From Mycobacterium sp. IDR2000157661 (GTDB lineage Bacteria > Actinomycetota > Actinomycetes > Mycobacteriales > Mycobacteriaceae), in the NCBI RefSeq assembly GCF_022317005.1, contig NZ_CP081005.1, forward strand, positions 124,001-188,000: a stretch of DNA of 64,000 nucleotides. The letters are read 5' to 3'. The position numbers and the translations under genes were made by a program. Under the pieces are notes generated by a model. It was not told the origin of the DNA and did no database searches. It saw only the letters and a list, made by a program, of their open reading frames with translations. Shown here one piece after another: positions 32,451 to 41,090 of the stretch (position 1 is its first letter; each line of letters begins with the position of its first letter).

Positions 32451-33014
32451 TCAGGAGGTGCGCTGGCCACTCGGGTAGTTCTCCAAGCAATCTATTAGTT
32501 CGTTCAGTCGTGCAAGCAGCTGCTGCCTGTGTCGCGGGTTGATACCGGCAAAGAGTCTCTGCAGAAAGTCGTAATGACCGGGCAGAAACTCGGTCATGAA
32601 CTGATCGCCCTTCTTCGATATCGCGACCACAACCGAGCGCCGATCGCGGGGATTCACCTTGCGTGTGACAAAACCTGCCTTGGTCAGCGTGTCCACCACG
32701 CTCGTCAGGCTGGCTTGGCGTACAGAAATAGAATCGGCCAGTGCGCCCATCGTCATCGGCCCGTCGGCGCGCTTCAGGACGGTCAGAACGTTGAACTGGC
32801 TCATCGAGAGGTCTACCGGCGTCAACTCATCGACGGCTACCCGACCGAAGGCGGTCACAGCACGGTAGAGCGCAAGCGGGAGCGCCAACGAAGAGGGGTC
32901 GTGATCGGGTCCGGCTTCGCGGGTCTTGGCCGCGACCTGTTCGGCCATCGTCAACTTCTCGGTACTCATGAAGTCCCTTGCAACGTTGATCAGCGGTTTG
33001 GCAGACATCTCCAC
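32451..33014 (-). CDS. MarR-family transcriptional regulator
   Basis: 187 aa. The winged helix is LSMSQFNVLTVLKRADGPMTMGALADSISVRQASLTSVVDTLTKAGFVTRKVNPRDRRSVVVAISKKG, with the conserved DRR of the wing. N-terminal ~45 residues are an extension (alternative start M16, 32969). It lies between the RHD-2 and RHD-3 operons on the same strand and is a natural candidate to control them in response to an aromatic ligand. A degenerate CTGT-type operator lies about 78 bp upstream, hinting at autoregulation. Confidence 0.82.
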   Translation of the reverse strand: MEMSAKPLINVARDFMSTEKLTMAEQVAAKTREAGPDHDPSSLALPLALYRAVTAFGRVAVDELTPVDLSMSQFNVLTVLKRADGPMTMGALADSISVRQASLTSVVDTLTKAGFVTRKVNPRDRRSVVVAISKKGDQFMTEFLPGHYDFLQRLFAGINPRHRQQLLARLNELIDCLENYPSGQRTS

Positions 33015-33091
33015 CGGGTGGTGATCATACCGGCAAATGGTCGGTGGTCTTTCTTTCCGCTCACCGATATTCGGCCCGTTTACAATTCAGT

Positions 33092-33102
33092 TAGCTATAC
33101 AG
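33092..33102. promoter_or_regulatory. Degenerate CTGT-type operator before the MarR gene
   Basis: On the minus strand CTGTATAGCTA matches 9 of 11 positions of CTGTATAGCAG (26721). It lies about 78 bp upstream of the MarR start. A single half-degenerate site is weak evidence on its own; its value is the link to the other copies. Confidence 0.3.
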
Positions 33103-33134
33103 CGTGACGGGGGTCGCACTCAAGACGTAGGGGT

Positions 33135-34013
33135 TCACTTCGGAGGCATCGACCGGATTCGTTGAAGAAGTTCTGTGCTTTCGGGGTAGGCACGGTCGCG
33201 AAACTCCGAGGCCGCAACACTTTGGAAGAAGTCCACGACGGGCTCAAGCGTCCTGCTGCGGATACCGGCGTTCGTCGCCATTCGTTCCGCGAGCGCGGTG
33301 TCTTTCGTAATGGTGCTAGCGGGGGCGCGGTTCCTAACTGACTCGGTGTCGTGGCGGAAGTACGCCGCCGCCGTAGTGAGACCCGAGTCCCCCCCGCTGC
33401 ACTCCGCGATCGCGTCGGCTACCTCGCCGGCATTCAATCCCATCGCCTCAGCGATTAAGAGGGCTTCCGCCGAAGCGAGGTACCAGCTGTACTTGACGTG
33501 CTGGTTGAGAAGCTTGGTGGCATATCCCGCACCTCGATGGCCGCAGTACACCAAGGTGCGCGAGACGGCGGCGAGGACATCGGCATCAGGGCCGAGCACC
33601 CCGCTTGGCCCTCCGACCAGAACGGTCATGTTCGGCGCCTTTCGGCTGACGGGGCAATCGACAAAACGCCTCCCAGCCGCGTCGTAGGCCTGCCCGATGA
33701 TTGCTGCGACCTCGGGATTACAGGTCGACATATCCAGCAGGGCGGCCCCGTCGGCAAGGCCGGCCAGGACACCTCGCTCCGACCCGAGCGCCACCTCCAG
33801 CACCTGACTCGGCCCCGGGAGGAACGTCAAAACGACATCACATGCGCCGGCCAACTCACGCGCGTCCGCAGCAGCCTCGGCGCCTAGCTCGACAATTGGG
33901 CGTAATACGTCGGGGCGAATGTCGAAACAGACTACGTAATGGTCCGTCGCAAGAAGTGACGCCGCCAGCGCGGAACCCATGCCGCCCAAACCGATCACGC
34001 CGACCCGCCTCAT
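33135..34013 (-). CDS. 3-hydroxyisobutyrate-dehydrogenase-family NAD(P) oxidoreductase
   Basis: 292 aa from ATG 34011-34013 (a GTG four codons upstream is possible). VGVIGLGGMGSALAASLL is the dinucleotide motif, FVDCPVSRKAPNMTVLVGG the substrate-binding signature region, and GAGYATKLLNQ holds the catalytic Lys. The family oxidises beta-hydroxyacids or reduces the semialdehydes. In the RHD-3 operon, after a cupin gene, it may handle a hydroxyacid side-chain intermediate. Substrate undetermined. Confidence 0.78.
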   Translation of the reverse strand: MRRVGVIGLGGMGSALAASLLATDHYVVCFDIRPDVLRPIVELGAEAAADARELAGACDVVLTFLPGPSQVLEVALGSERGVLAGLADGAALLDMSTCNPEVAAIIGQAYDAAGRRFVDCPVSRKAPNMTVLVGGPSGVLGPDADVLAAVSRTLVYCGHRGAGYATKLLNQHVKYSWYLASAEALLIAEAMGLNAGEVADAIAECSGGDSGLTTAAAYFRHDTESVRNRAPASTITKDTALAERMATNAGIRSRTLEPVVDFFQSVAASEFRDRAYPESTELLQRIRSMPPK

Positions 34014-34102
34014 GACACCGACCACCGAATGTCAGGCCGTAAATCGACTACCGACACCGTCGGCGAATGCCGGCATCTGCGGCCTGGTGGCTCAACAGAC
34101 GG

Positions 34103-34546
34103 CTATCCCAACGCCGGATCGGCGAATCGGACACTGTTTCGCTTGGCCGCCTCAATGAGGGCCTTCACGTCACCCGGGCCGTTCGACGTTTCGTCCACGT
34201 CTGAAAAGAAATCCAGCGCGCCGCCCGGGCAAGACGAAGTCGTGATCCACCGGGCGCCGTCAGAGAGAACGCGATAGGCGTGCACGACGCCAGCCGGCAC
34301 TCGAATCGCCTCACCCACCTGCAGGGTCGCTTCTTCGCCACCGCGGCTTACCCACAGTTCGCCCTCCAGCACGACATAGCTTTCATCCCAGGGATGTTGG
34401 TGCGGCGGTGGGCCAGATGATTGCGGAGCGCGCACATCGAACATCTGGTACCCGTCGCCGACGAGAAGCGGGCGCATTTCCTCTGTCATCACACGCAGGG
34501 CGGTCACGTCATCGGCACGCCGCTTCGGTTGGAGCGAAGTAGACAA
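34103..34546 (-). CDS. Cupin-domain protein
   Basis: 147 aa, TTG start with GAGGGGG upstream. Motif 1 is PPHQHPWDESYVVLEGELWVSRGGEE and motif 2 is AIRVPAGVVHAYRVLSDGARW: three His and a Glu in the standard metal-binding arrangement. It could be a small dioxygenase, isomerase or sensor. It is transcribed with RHD-3 and the HIBADH-family gene. It is not closely similar to the cupin at 5563. Confidence 0.72.
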   Translation of the reverse strand: MSTSLQPKRRADDVTALRVMTEEMRPLLVGDGYQMFDVRAPQSSGPPPHQHPWDESYVVLEGELWVSRGGEEATLQVGEAIRVPAGVVHAYRVLSDGARWITTSSCPGGALDFFSDVDETSNGPGDVKALIEAAKRNSVRFADPALG

Positions 34547-34645
34547 TCCAGCTGCCCCCTCATCGGTCGCGGCCCATCGAATATGTTTAGAGAAGACTAT
34601 ATTTTGCCGTGCTGAAGGTCAAGGGTTCAAGGACATGGTCCGGCT

Positions 34646-35200
34646 TCATAGAATGATCGACAGGTTCTTAGCGAGTAAGACCGTTTGGTCGAGGAGTAGC
34701 CGGCGACGGCACAGTTGCCAGTCACCGGCGACGCGGCGCAACCGGTCCTTGCGCCGGCCGACCAGCAAATCAGTCTCATCGGCGACCCGGTTTCGATACA
34801 CCAGGAACCGGCAACTCACATCGACTTCCGCGCCGTCTACTCCTTCAATACGCACGTTGGTAACCAGGTGTGACACTCGCGAGACGGGTTCCTCGGCCCA
34901 GTGCAGTCCAGTCATCAGCTGCTCCACCCGCAAAGCGACGGTCTCCTTTTTCTCGTCGAACCAGCAGATGTCGTGACCTTCCTGAGTCTGCTCCAGCTGC
35001 GCGAGGTCGTCGTAGGCGACGTTCGCCCGCAGTGGAACGGAGTACTCGTAGTCGTCGGTGAGCAGACCGAGCCATTCGGAGTAACGTCGTTCGTCGAGCA
35101 GGTCGGCTTCCCGATTGAGGAAATCGGCGATTTCGGCCTGAAGCAGCAACTTCTCTACCGCATCCTGCCTCGTGGAAATTTCACCGCCCGTTGCACTCAC
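34646..35200 (-). CDS. Ring-hydroxylating dioxygenase beta subunit (RHD-3)
   Basis: 184 aa from GTG 35198-35200, overlapping the alpha stop (GTGA). ADFLNREADLLDERRYSEWLGLLTDDYEYSVPLRANV, HWAEEPVSRVSHLVTNVRI, CRFLVYRNRVADETDLLVGRRKDRLRR and LLLDQTVLLAKNLSIIL are beta-subunit segments. The longer open frame upstream of the GTG lies inside the alpha gene. Confidence 0.88.
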   Translation of the reverse strand: MSATGGEISTRQDAVEKLLLQAEIADFLNREADLLDERRYSEWLGLLTDDYEYSVPLRANVAYDDLAQLEQTQEGHDICWFDEKKETVALRVEQLMTGLHWAEEPVSRVSHLVTNVRIEGVDGAEVDVSCRFLVYRNRVADETDLLVGRRKDRLRRVAGDWQLCRRRLLLDQTVLLAKNLSIIL

Positions 35201-36612
35201 GACCGTGCGGCTCTCTCGTCGGATTTGGCAAGTTCGATGAGTTGAGGCCATGAGAGGTTGTCGGTGAACTCGGCCCATCGCCGGTAAAAGGCGCGTGCAT
35301 TCACCTCGCCAGCGATGGGGTGGTGAGAATGCACAGCCTGGTCGAGCGCACTGGGAGTTTCCATATCGAGACCCTGCTGATAGTTGTAGGGATAGCGCCG
35401 GGCTATCACGCCCTGGCTGGCCTGCGTCGCGTAATTCCAGTTCTCCATATCGTCTTGCTCCGTCATCCCTCCAGGACCCGAGTAGCGCATGTAATAGCGG
35501 CGCAGCCAGTCGCGTACATCATCGGGTGCGTTCTTGTCGATGAGGTACCACCGCCACACTTCGGTTTCGGTGGGGCTGATCGGGTGTGACACCAGGATCG
35601 TCCGCGGAAAACCGGCGGAGAACGACATATTGGGGAACATCGTCGCTGGGCCACGACCACCGAGCTGTCTGCCCTGCGCCTCTAACCGCTCTTTACGGAG
35701 TGCCCAGGCCTGGGAGAAGTACTCACTCAAGGCCGGTTCTTCGGCGAACTCAGGATAGGCGATCTCATACGCCAGGTTGTCCGATGCACCGTGGCCCGTA
35801 CGAAACGACGTCTTCACTCGGCCCTTCGAAAAACCACCCTGATCCTGTCGTTCACCGTGACGCCGGGAGTTTCTGCCGCCCGGGCCGATACCCACCTGTT
35901 CAACTGAGGCGTGAGTCGTCGCCCCGTGATAGGTATCGCCCAGAAAGTTTTCTGAAACGAACTTCCAATTCGATCTGATGCGCCACTTCTGCACTCCACG
36001 GAACACCTCGGTCGCGCCCTCGGTGCCATCGAAAGCATCAGCCAGGTTGTCCAGCCAATAGTGAAAGTCGCCGACATACTCGTCGAAATCCGGGGCGGCG
36101 GGGTCCCAGCACGCGAAGATCAGGCCCTTGAAGTTGTGCACCTTGGCAGCCCTGACAAGTCCCCAACTCGCTTTGTCAAGGCCATTGCCGTAGGCCATGC
36201 CCTGCTGCGGCACACCGTGCAAATCCCCTGGAGTGGACACCAGCGAACCGTCCATCGAGTACGACCAGCCATGGTAGGGGCAGGTGAACTGCAGCGTACG
36301 GCCCTCGTCATAGCGACACACCGCCATACCCCGATGTCGGCACGAGTTGAGGAGGACATTCACATCACCTTGAGCGTCACGGGTCAACAGCACCGGATCC
36401 GAACCCATCCTCGACGAGAAGAACTGGCCCGGCGCAGACACCTGCGAGGCATGGCCCACAAACAACCAGGCTCGCGGAAACAAATACTCCAACTCACGGT
36501 TGAAAATCGAAGCATCGATGAAGATTTCGCGACTGATCTCCCCGCGATCGACATCGACGAGACTACGAGCGGTTTGATCTGAACCGCCTGAAGTAATCAT
36601 TCTTAACGTCAT
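35197..36612 (-). CDS. Ring-hydroxylating dioxygenase alpha subunit (RHD-3)
   Basis: 471 aa. Rieske ligands C91-x-H93 and C111-x2-H114 (CRHRG ... CPYHGW). Mononuclear iron H229 and H234 in ENFLGDTYHGATTH. An unusual hydrophilic Arg/Gly-rich stretch (about residues 243-270, GGRNSRRHGERQDQGGFSKG) follows the metal site, where other alphas have short substrate-loop segments. SD GGAAAGG 7 nt before ATG. The ferredoxin at 36864 lies 250 bp upstream and is a likely redox partner. The side-chain genes upstream suggest a substrate bearing a carboxylated chain. Confidence 0.9.
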   Translation of the reverse strand: MTLRMITSGGSDQTARSLVDVDRGEISREIFIDASIFNRELEYLFPRAWLFVGHASQVSAPGQFFSSRMGSDPVLLTRDAQGDVNVLLNSCRHRGMAVCRYDEGRTLQFTCPYHGWSYSMDGSLVSTPGDLHGVPQQGMAYGNGLDKASWGLVRAAKVHNFKGLIFACWDPAAPDFDEYVGDFHYWLDNLADAFDGTEGATEVFRGVQKWRIRSNWKFVSENFLGDTYHGATTHASVEQVGIGPGGRNSRRHGERQDQGGFSKGRVKTSFRTGHGASDNLAYEIAYPEFAEEPALSEYFSQAWALRKERLEAQGRQLGGRGPATMFPNMSFSAGFPRTILVSHPISPTETEVWRWYLIDKNAPDDVRDWLRRYYMRYSGPGGMTEQDDMENWNYATQASQGVIARRYPYNYQQGLDMETPSALDQAVHSHHPIAGEVNARAFYRRWAEFTDNLSWPQLIELAKSDERAARS

Positions 36613-36682
36613 CGCTACCTTTCCTTTGCTGTAATGCCCGAACCACCCCCGAGACAGCCGTAACTCAGATCACCACAAACCG

Positions 36683-36790
36683 TCACCGCGTCTGCCAGGC
36701 GTCGAGCTCACGTCGTACCTCGTCGAGTGGAGCCAGACCCCGGTCGGCCTGCAAGCAGCAGAACTCATGTCGGTTGAAACGCAAGTACAT
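36683..36790 (-). CDS. Possible 35-aa ORF or gene remnant
   Basis: ATG at 36788-36790; it reads MYLRFNRHEFCCLQADRGLA, then PLDEVRRELDAWQTR and a stop. The frame is open further upstream. The EVRRELDAWQ helix loosely recalls the end of integrase-type transposases, so this may be a relic and not a working gene. No RBS is evident. It fills part of the gap between ferredoxin and RHD-3 alpha. Confidence 0.25.
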   Translation of the reverse strand: MYLRFNRHEFCCLQADRGLAPLDEVRRELDAWQTR

Positions 36791-36863
36791 TCGGGAACCA
36801 ACTCGTCTCAACCATGGTCGACGCACTCACCCGCTGGTACTTGCACGTTCACGGCCGTCTCAC

Positions 36864-37061
36864 TCACACCGTTGCGAGACGTAGAGCCGAGACGGGACAA
36901 CTGCGAATTGCCGTGACGATCCTTGCCTCAGCGCTCTCGGTTACCGTGTCATCAAGAATGACAACGGTTCCCGCATCACCGATGTCGAAGACGTCGGCCG
37001 CTGCAACGACACAGTTCGCGTAGCCTTGGCAGACCTCCACGTCCGCCTTGATGACACTCAT
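36864..37061 (-). CDS. [3Fe-4S]-type ferredoxin
   Basis: 65 aa. Cys pattern C11-QGYAN-C17 ... C55P (VCQGYANCVVAAADVFDIGDAG, SCPVSAL). SD AAGGGG 5 nt before ATG. It is followed by RHD-3 and preceded by the MaoC-type hydratase gene (30-bp gap). Electron carrier for RHD-3 or a P450; no P450 is in the window, which favours the RHD. It has a single Cys in the first cluster motif, unlike the CC doublet in the ferredoxin at 21025. Confidence 0.85.
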   Translation of the reverse strand: MSVIKADVEVCQGYANCVVAAADVFDIGDAGTVVILDDTVTESAEARIVTAIRSCPVSALRLATV

Positions 37062-37091
37062 TGGACCCCTTCTTGTCCTACAAACTTCTGA

Positions 37092-38138
37092 TCAGCTTTG
37101 CTTTTTGCCATCGAGGGCGATGGCGGCAATCCCTTGCACCGCTTGCCGATCCCCGGCGAAGATACCGAATTCGAGATCTACGGTTTCTGCGCCAGCCTGG
37201 GCATGCTTGCCAGTCACCGTCCATCGCGCCTGCACGACGTCGCCCGGGTGAACTGAGGCACTCATCTTGAACGGACCCAGATGCACCAACCTGCCGCGAA
37301 GGCCCATCCAGCGACGAAGCCCGGTCTCGAAAAGAGTTTCCAGGCCACGAGTATTGAAGATGATGTCGGCAAGCCCCGCGGCATGAGCGGCCGCGGCGCT
37401 GTGGTGTATCCCGGAAAACATGCGATCCGCGGCAATGTTCATCACAATGCGCTGGTAGGTCAGGGCCAGAGCCGGTCCGCGCACTTGCGCACCGACCGTA
37501 ACGTCGTCGAACTGAAGTGGCGTGTTCCAGTCGACACTGGTATCGGCATCGTCCACTGAGCGCGTGCGGGGACCTCGGTCGCCCTGCTGGGCGCGGGCCG
37601 AAGTGCCGGGCTCAGGCCTGGAGGCGTCGTCTGGGTCGTAGTTGAAGACGGTATTTCGGTTGAGCGCTACCACTTCTCCCGAAACCTTCACGTACTCCGA
37701 CTCGTATTGCAGGAAGACTCCGGTACCCACCCGGGTGCGCTTCTGCTCTACCGAGATGATCGTCGTAGTCCCCTGCAACCTGTCCCCCAAGTACAGCGGT
37801 GTGTGGTATTGCCACTCGCTGCTGACGTTGACCGATCGGCTGAACGGCAGAGCCAGCGTGTCGGTGATGTTGCCCGTCATCTCCTGCCCGTCGACCAGAT
37901 AGGGACTGGGCTGTCCGGGTGCCCAATACGGCGGCAGCCCCCAAAGCGGGGTCATCGTCACCGGGGCCACGACGCCGAGGTAGCCGTGCGCCTTCGCTGC
38001 CGCCTCGTCGTCATGCAGTGGGCAGGAAAAGGTGAAAACCTCCAGTTTGCGGCGGATGTCGTTCTGCGTCACCGAGTCGGCTCCTCGAAAGTGGATCTTC
38101 TCACCGACACGATCGCGTAACTCGTCAGCGGCGGCCAT
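37092..38138 (-). CDS. Fused double-hotdog (FAS1-like dehydratase + MaoC) enoyl-CoA hydratase
   Basis: 348 aa from ATG 38136-38138. Residues ~1-160 are a MaoC_N/FAS1-like hotdog (VTMTPLWGLPPYW, SSEWQYHTPLYLGDRLQGTTTIISVEQKRTRVGTGVFLQYESEYV). Residues ~200-340 are a second MaoC hotdog (QFDDVTVGAQVRGPALALTYQRIVMNIAADRMFSGIHHS with the catalytic region, then PGDVVQARWTVTGKHAQAG). It should hydrate an enoyl-CoA. It overlaps the DUF35 gene by 14 nt, next to a thiolase-like gene, as in hydratase/retro-aldolase modules of steroid side-chain degradation (ChsH1-ChsH2-Ltp2). Confidence 0.8.
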   Translation of the reverse strand: MAAADELRDRVGEKIHFRGADSVTQNDIRRKLEVFTFSCPLHDDEAAAKAHGYLGVVAPVTMTPLWGLPPYWAPGQPSPYLVDGQEMTGNITDTLALPFSRSVNVSSEWQYHTPLYLGDRLQGTTTIISVEQKRTRVGTGVFLQYESEYVKVSGEVVALNRNTVFNYDPDDASRPEPGTSARAQQGDRGPRTRSVDDADTSVDWNTPLQFDDVTVGAQVRGPALALTYQRIVMNIAADRMFSGIHHSAAAAHAAGLADIIFNTRGLETLFETGLRRWMGLRGRLVHLGPFKMSASVHPGDVVQARWTVTGKHAQAGAETVDLEFGIFAGDRQAVQGIAAIALDGKKQS

Positions 38139-38583
38139 TGCCCCGCACTTCCGCAGCGGACAGCCGAAATGCCGGCAGCACAACATCATCGGCGACGTGC
38201 ACGTAGACAACCTCGACGGCCGCATCAACCAGCATCGCCGTCCGGTCGGCAACTAGGTCCACTATCCGTGCCACCATCCGCACACCCTCATCCATTTCGA
38301 CAACGGCGCACACGAACGGGACGGCCTCGTCGAACCCGGGATGCAGCGCGCGGTGAATAACCGTGTAGCTGAATACCACTCCCCTGCCCGACGACCTCTG
38401 CCAAGACCAGGAGTTACTGCCGCAGCCAGCACACGTCAGGCGAGGAACGTGACGCCAACGGCCGCACCTTGAACACCGCTGAAACGACAGCTCCTGACGT
38501 CGGCAATGCTCATAGAACTCCGCCGTAAGACCTTCCAGGGATGGCAACAGCGGTGCTGCGACATCCGTTTCCGTTCGCCTCAC
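38125..38583 (-). CDS. DUF35 (Zn-ribbon/OB-fold) acyl-CoA-associated protein
   Basis: 152 aa. Rubredoxin-like Zn knuckle C37-x2-C40 ... C51-x2-C54 (CSRCGRWRHVPRLTCAGC), then an OB fold (GRGVVFSYTVIHRALHPGF, PFVCAVVEMDEGVRMVARIVD). DUF35 proteins partner thiolase-like enzymes; in cholesterol side-chain removal the DUF35 part of ChsH2 binds Ltp2 to form the retro-aldolase. Flanked here by exactly such a hydratase and thiolase homologue, it should be the scaffold of a similar complex. Confidence 0.82.
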   Translation of the reverse strand: MRRTETDVAAPLLPSLEGLTAEFYEHCRRQELSFQRCSRCGRWRHVPRLTCAGCGSNSWSWQRSSGRGVVFSYTVIHRALHPGFDEAVPFVCAVVEMDEGVRMVARIVDLVADRTAMLVDAAVEVVYVHVADDVVLPAFRLSAAEVRGNGRR

Positions 38584-38619
38584 ATCGGGCCCCTTGTGAA
38601 GCGGCCAGTCACAACGCCG

Positions 38620-39786
38620 TCACCGACGCAATATGGCGAGAGCACCTGAACCCCATCCGCCGCCCATACCGGTCACTACGGCCAACTCCGCGTCGTGGAC
38701 CTGGCGCTCCGCTAAGCCCCCGCGCAGTTGCCGCACCGCCTCGACCAGATTGTTCATCCCTTGCACGTGCGCTTCGGAAAGCAAACCGCCATTGAGATTC
38801 GTCGGCAACAGGCCGTCCGCGGCGATACACCCGTCGAGTACAAAATCCGCTGCTTCGCCCGGCTTGCAGAATCCGGCCGCTTCGATCTGCCGCAACACGT
38901 TGACAGTGAAACTGTCGTAAACCTCGAGCAGATCGATATCAGACGGGGCGACACCGGCGTCGGCAAACGCGCGCGGCGCCGCCTCGGCGAGCCCGATCTC
39001 CAATGGATCGGCCCTGTTGGCGAATTCGTCGACGGGAAATGGGCGACCTTCCGCCACGCTCATCACAAACACCGGCCGGTGCGGGCCGTCAGCCGCACAT
39101 TCGGCCCCTGATACCACCACCGCCGCTGCGCCGTCGGTCTCCAAACTGCAATCGAACAAACACAACGGCGAACTGATCGGTGGAGCGTCGAGGTAGTCCT
39201 GCATCGTCAACTCACGGCCGCACATCACCGCATTCGAGTTGAGCTGCGCGTTAGCACGAAACGCAACTGCCACCGCCCCCATCGCTTCAGGCGGCACGTC
39301 ATACTTGCGGACGTAGCGGTCGGCCACGAGCGCATACTGGTGCACCGCCGACACCGCGCCCTGTGGCGCGTAATAATCCCGGACAACCTTGCCTATCGCC
39401 ATGTCCGCGCTCGATGCCATCCCGCGGGCACGCGGACCTGAGTACCCACACCAGCCCGCGGGAATGAGGACATGGCGAGCGACGCCCGACCAAACCGCCA
39501 TCGCCGCAGTTGCCAGACCCGCCACACTTGCCGCGCCTCCGGTATGGGAAGTCACCGCGTAACGAACATTCGTCAGGCCAAGATTCGCGATGAAATCTTC
39601 GGCCGTGCCACCGTTGATCGGGCAGATGAGGCCATCGATCTCGCCAGCCGACAGCCCGGCATCCACGATCGCGGCATGGGCCGCTTCAAGCTGCAGGCCA
39701 AGGTCCGTTGCCGACTCAGTGGCATCACGACGGTAGACCGTATGACCAACGCCGACGATGCAAGCCTTGTCCCGCAGCGAATTCAA
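38620..39786 (-). CDS. Thiolase-superfamily protein, Ltp2-like (probable retro-aldolase)
   Basis: 388 aa, TTG start overlapping the CoA-transferase stop (TTGA). IVGVGHTVYRRDATESATDLG, IDLLEVYDSFTVNVLRQIEAAGFCKPGEA and LLPTNLNGGLLSEAHVQGMNNLVEAVRQLRG belong to the SCP-x/lipid-transfer thiolase branch. Where thiolases carry the acyl-accepting Cys the sequence reads SHTGGAAS, with no Cys, so C-C cleavage by retro-aldol chemistry, as in Ltp2, is more likely than thiolysis. It is adjacent to DUF35 and hydratase genes. Confidence 0.8.
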   Translation of the reverse strand: MNSLRDKACIVGVGHTVYRRDATESATDLGLQLEAAHAAIVDAGLSAGEIDGLICPINGGTAEDFIANLGLTNVRYAVTSHTGGAASVAGLATAAMAVWSGVARHVLIPAGWCGYSGPRARGMASSADMAIGKVVRDYYAPQGAVSAVHQYALVADRYVRKYDVPPEAMGAVAVAFRANAQLNSNAVMCGRELTMQDYLDAPPISSPLCLFDCSLETDGAAAVVVSGAECAADGPHRPVFVMSVAEGRPFPVDEFANRADPLEIGLAEAAPRAFADAGVAPSDIDLLEVYDSFTVNVLRQIEAAGFCKPGEAADFVLDGCIAADGLLPTNLNGGLLSEAHVQGMNNLVEAVRQLRGGLAERQVHDAELAVVTGMGGGWGSGALAILRR

Positions 39787-41036
39787 TGCCCGGGAACCTC
39801 TCCGTCAACGTCGACCGCCCCGACGACGCCACTCGATACCAGCGCCTCGTACTCCGAGTCGGCCAAGCCGAGCCACTCAGTCAGCACCTCTTGGCCGTGG
39901 ATCCCGAGACGGGGCCCGGTGCTGCGCACGGATCCGGGAAAGTTCGTCAACCTCGGCACCACCCCGGTGACGCGGACCGGACCCAATTCCTGGTCAGCGA
40001 CCTCGACCAGGCTCTCGCGAGCCGCGAACGTGGGACTGGAGAACATCTCTGCCGGCGTGAAGATCCGCGCAGCCACGACACCCGCGCTCGCGCAGGCCTT
40101 TTCGACAATATCGGAGCTGTTTTCGGCGAACCACTGGCGAACCATCTCGCCGAGCTCCTCGCGGTGCAACATCTGCAGTTCCTGTGTCGCGTACTTCGGA
40201 TCGTTGCGCAGAGTCGTGCCGCCCAGCAGTTCGAGCAGGCTCTGTACTGACCGGACGGTGCCGGTCGCCACGGTGTACCACACCCCATCGCAACTGAGAT
40301 AAGTATCTGACACCGGTGACGGGCTGACCTGAAACTGGTTGCCCTGACGCTCGGCAACATAGTTCAACTGGTCGTAGAGGATTACCTGCCAGTCGATACC
40401 ACGAAACAGTGACTCGTAGAGAGCCAGGTCGATACATTCCCCATCGAAGCGATTCCCGATCGCTTCACGTTTGAAGAGTGCTCCGGCAACAGCGAACGCA
40501 CCCATGATTCCTGTCGTTACATCGCCCAGGGAGAAACCGAAATGCGTCGGTGGTCGGTCAGGGTGCCCGGTGATGTGTACCGCTCCGCTCATGGCCTCGC
40601 CGACCCGTCCGTATCCCGGCTTTGCGCTCTCCGGGCCGATCTGGCCATACCCAGAAATCCGCAACATGATCAGCCGCGGGTTCGCTGCGTGCAGTTCCTC
40701 CCATCCCAGTCCCCAACGCTCGAGCGTTCCCGGGCGGAAGTTTTCGATCACCACGTCGGCGCGTTCGACCATTTTGCGCACCAGCGCTTGCCCCTCGGGG
40801 AGACGCAGATCGATAGCGACGCTTGACTTGTTCCGCGCCGCGGACTTCCACCAAAGGTGCACTCCGTCTTTCCTCGGACCGGACCCGCGCAACATGTCGC
40901 CTGAGCCGGGGTCTTCGATCTTGATGACCTGTGCTCCGAAGTCGCCGATCAGCGACGCAGCGAAAGGCGCCGCGATCACGTGCCCCAGCTCGAGGACGGT
41001 CAGACCGTCGAACAGGCTCTCCATATTGGCAGACAC
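39783..41036 (-). CDS. CaiB/BaiF (type III) CoA-transferase
   Basis: 417 aa. GLTVLELGHVIAAPFAASLIGDFGAQVIKIEDPGSGD, RNKSSVAIDLRLPEGQ and FGFSLGDVTTGIMGAFA are family motifs; the catalytic Asp fits D172 in SLGDVTTG. SD AAAGGAG 4 nt before the GTG at 41034-41036. It transfers CoA to a carboxylate, here presumably the side chain or ring carboxylate that then enters the hydratase/retro-aldolase steps encoded downstream. The substrate cannot be inferred from sequence. Confidence 0.88.
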   Translation of the reverse strand: MSANMESLFDGLTVLELGHVIAAPFAASLIGDFGAQVIKIEDPGSGDMLRGSGPRKDGVHLWWKSAARNKSSVAIDLRLPEGQALVRKMVERADVVIENFRPGTLERWGLGWEELHAANPRLIMLRISGYGQIGPESAKPGYGRVGEAMSGAVHITGHPDRPPTHFGFSLGDVTTGIMGAFAVAGALFKREAIGNRFDGECIDLALYESLFRGIDWQVILYDQLNYVAERQGNQFQVSPSPVSDTYLSCDGVWYTVATGTVRSVQSLLELLGGTTLRNDPKYATQELQMLHREELGEMVRQWFAENSSDIVEKACASAGVVAARIFTPAEMFSSPTFAARESLVEVADQELGPVRVTGVVPRLTNFPGSVRSTGPRLGIHGQEVLTEWLGLADSEYEALVSSGVVGAVDVDGEVPGH

Positions 41037-41090
41037 TTAACTCCTTTGGTGCGGCGGCGTGACATCTACTGCGTGCGATACCGGTCGCAG

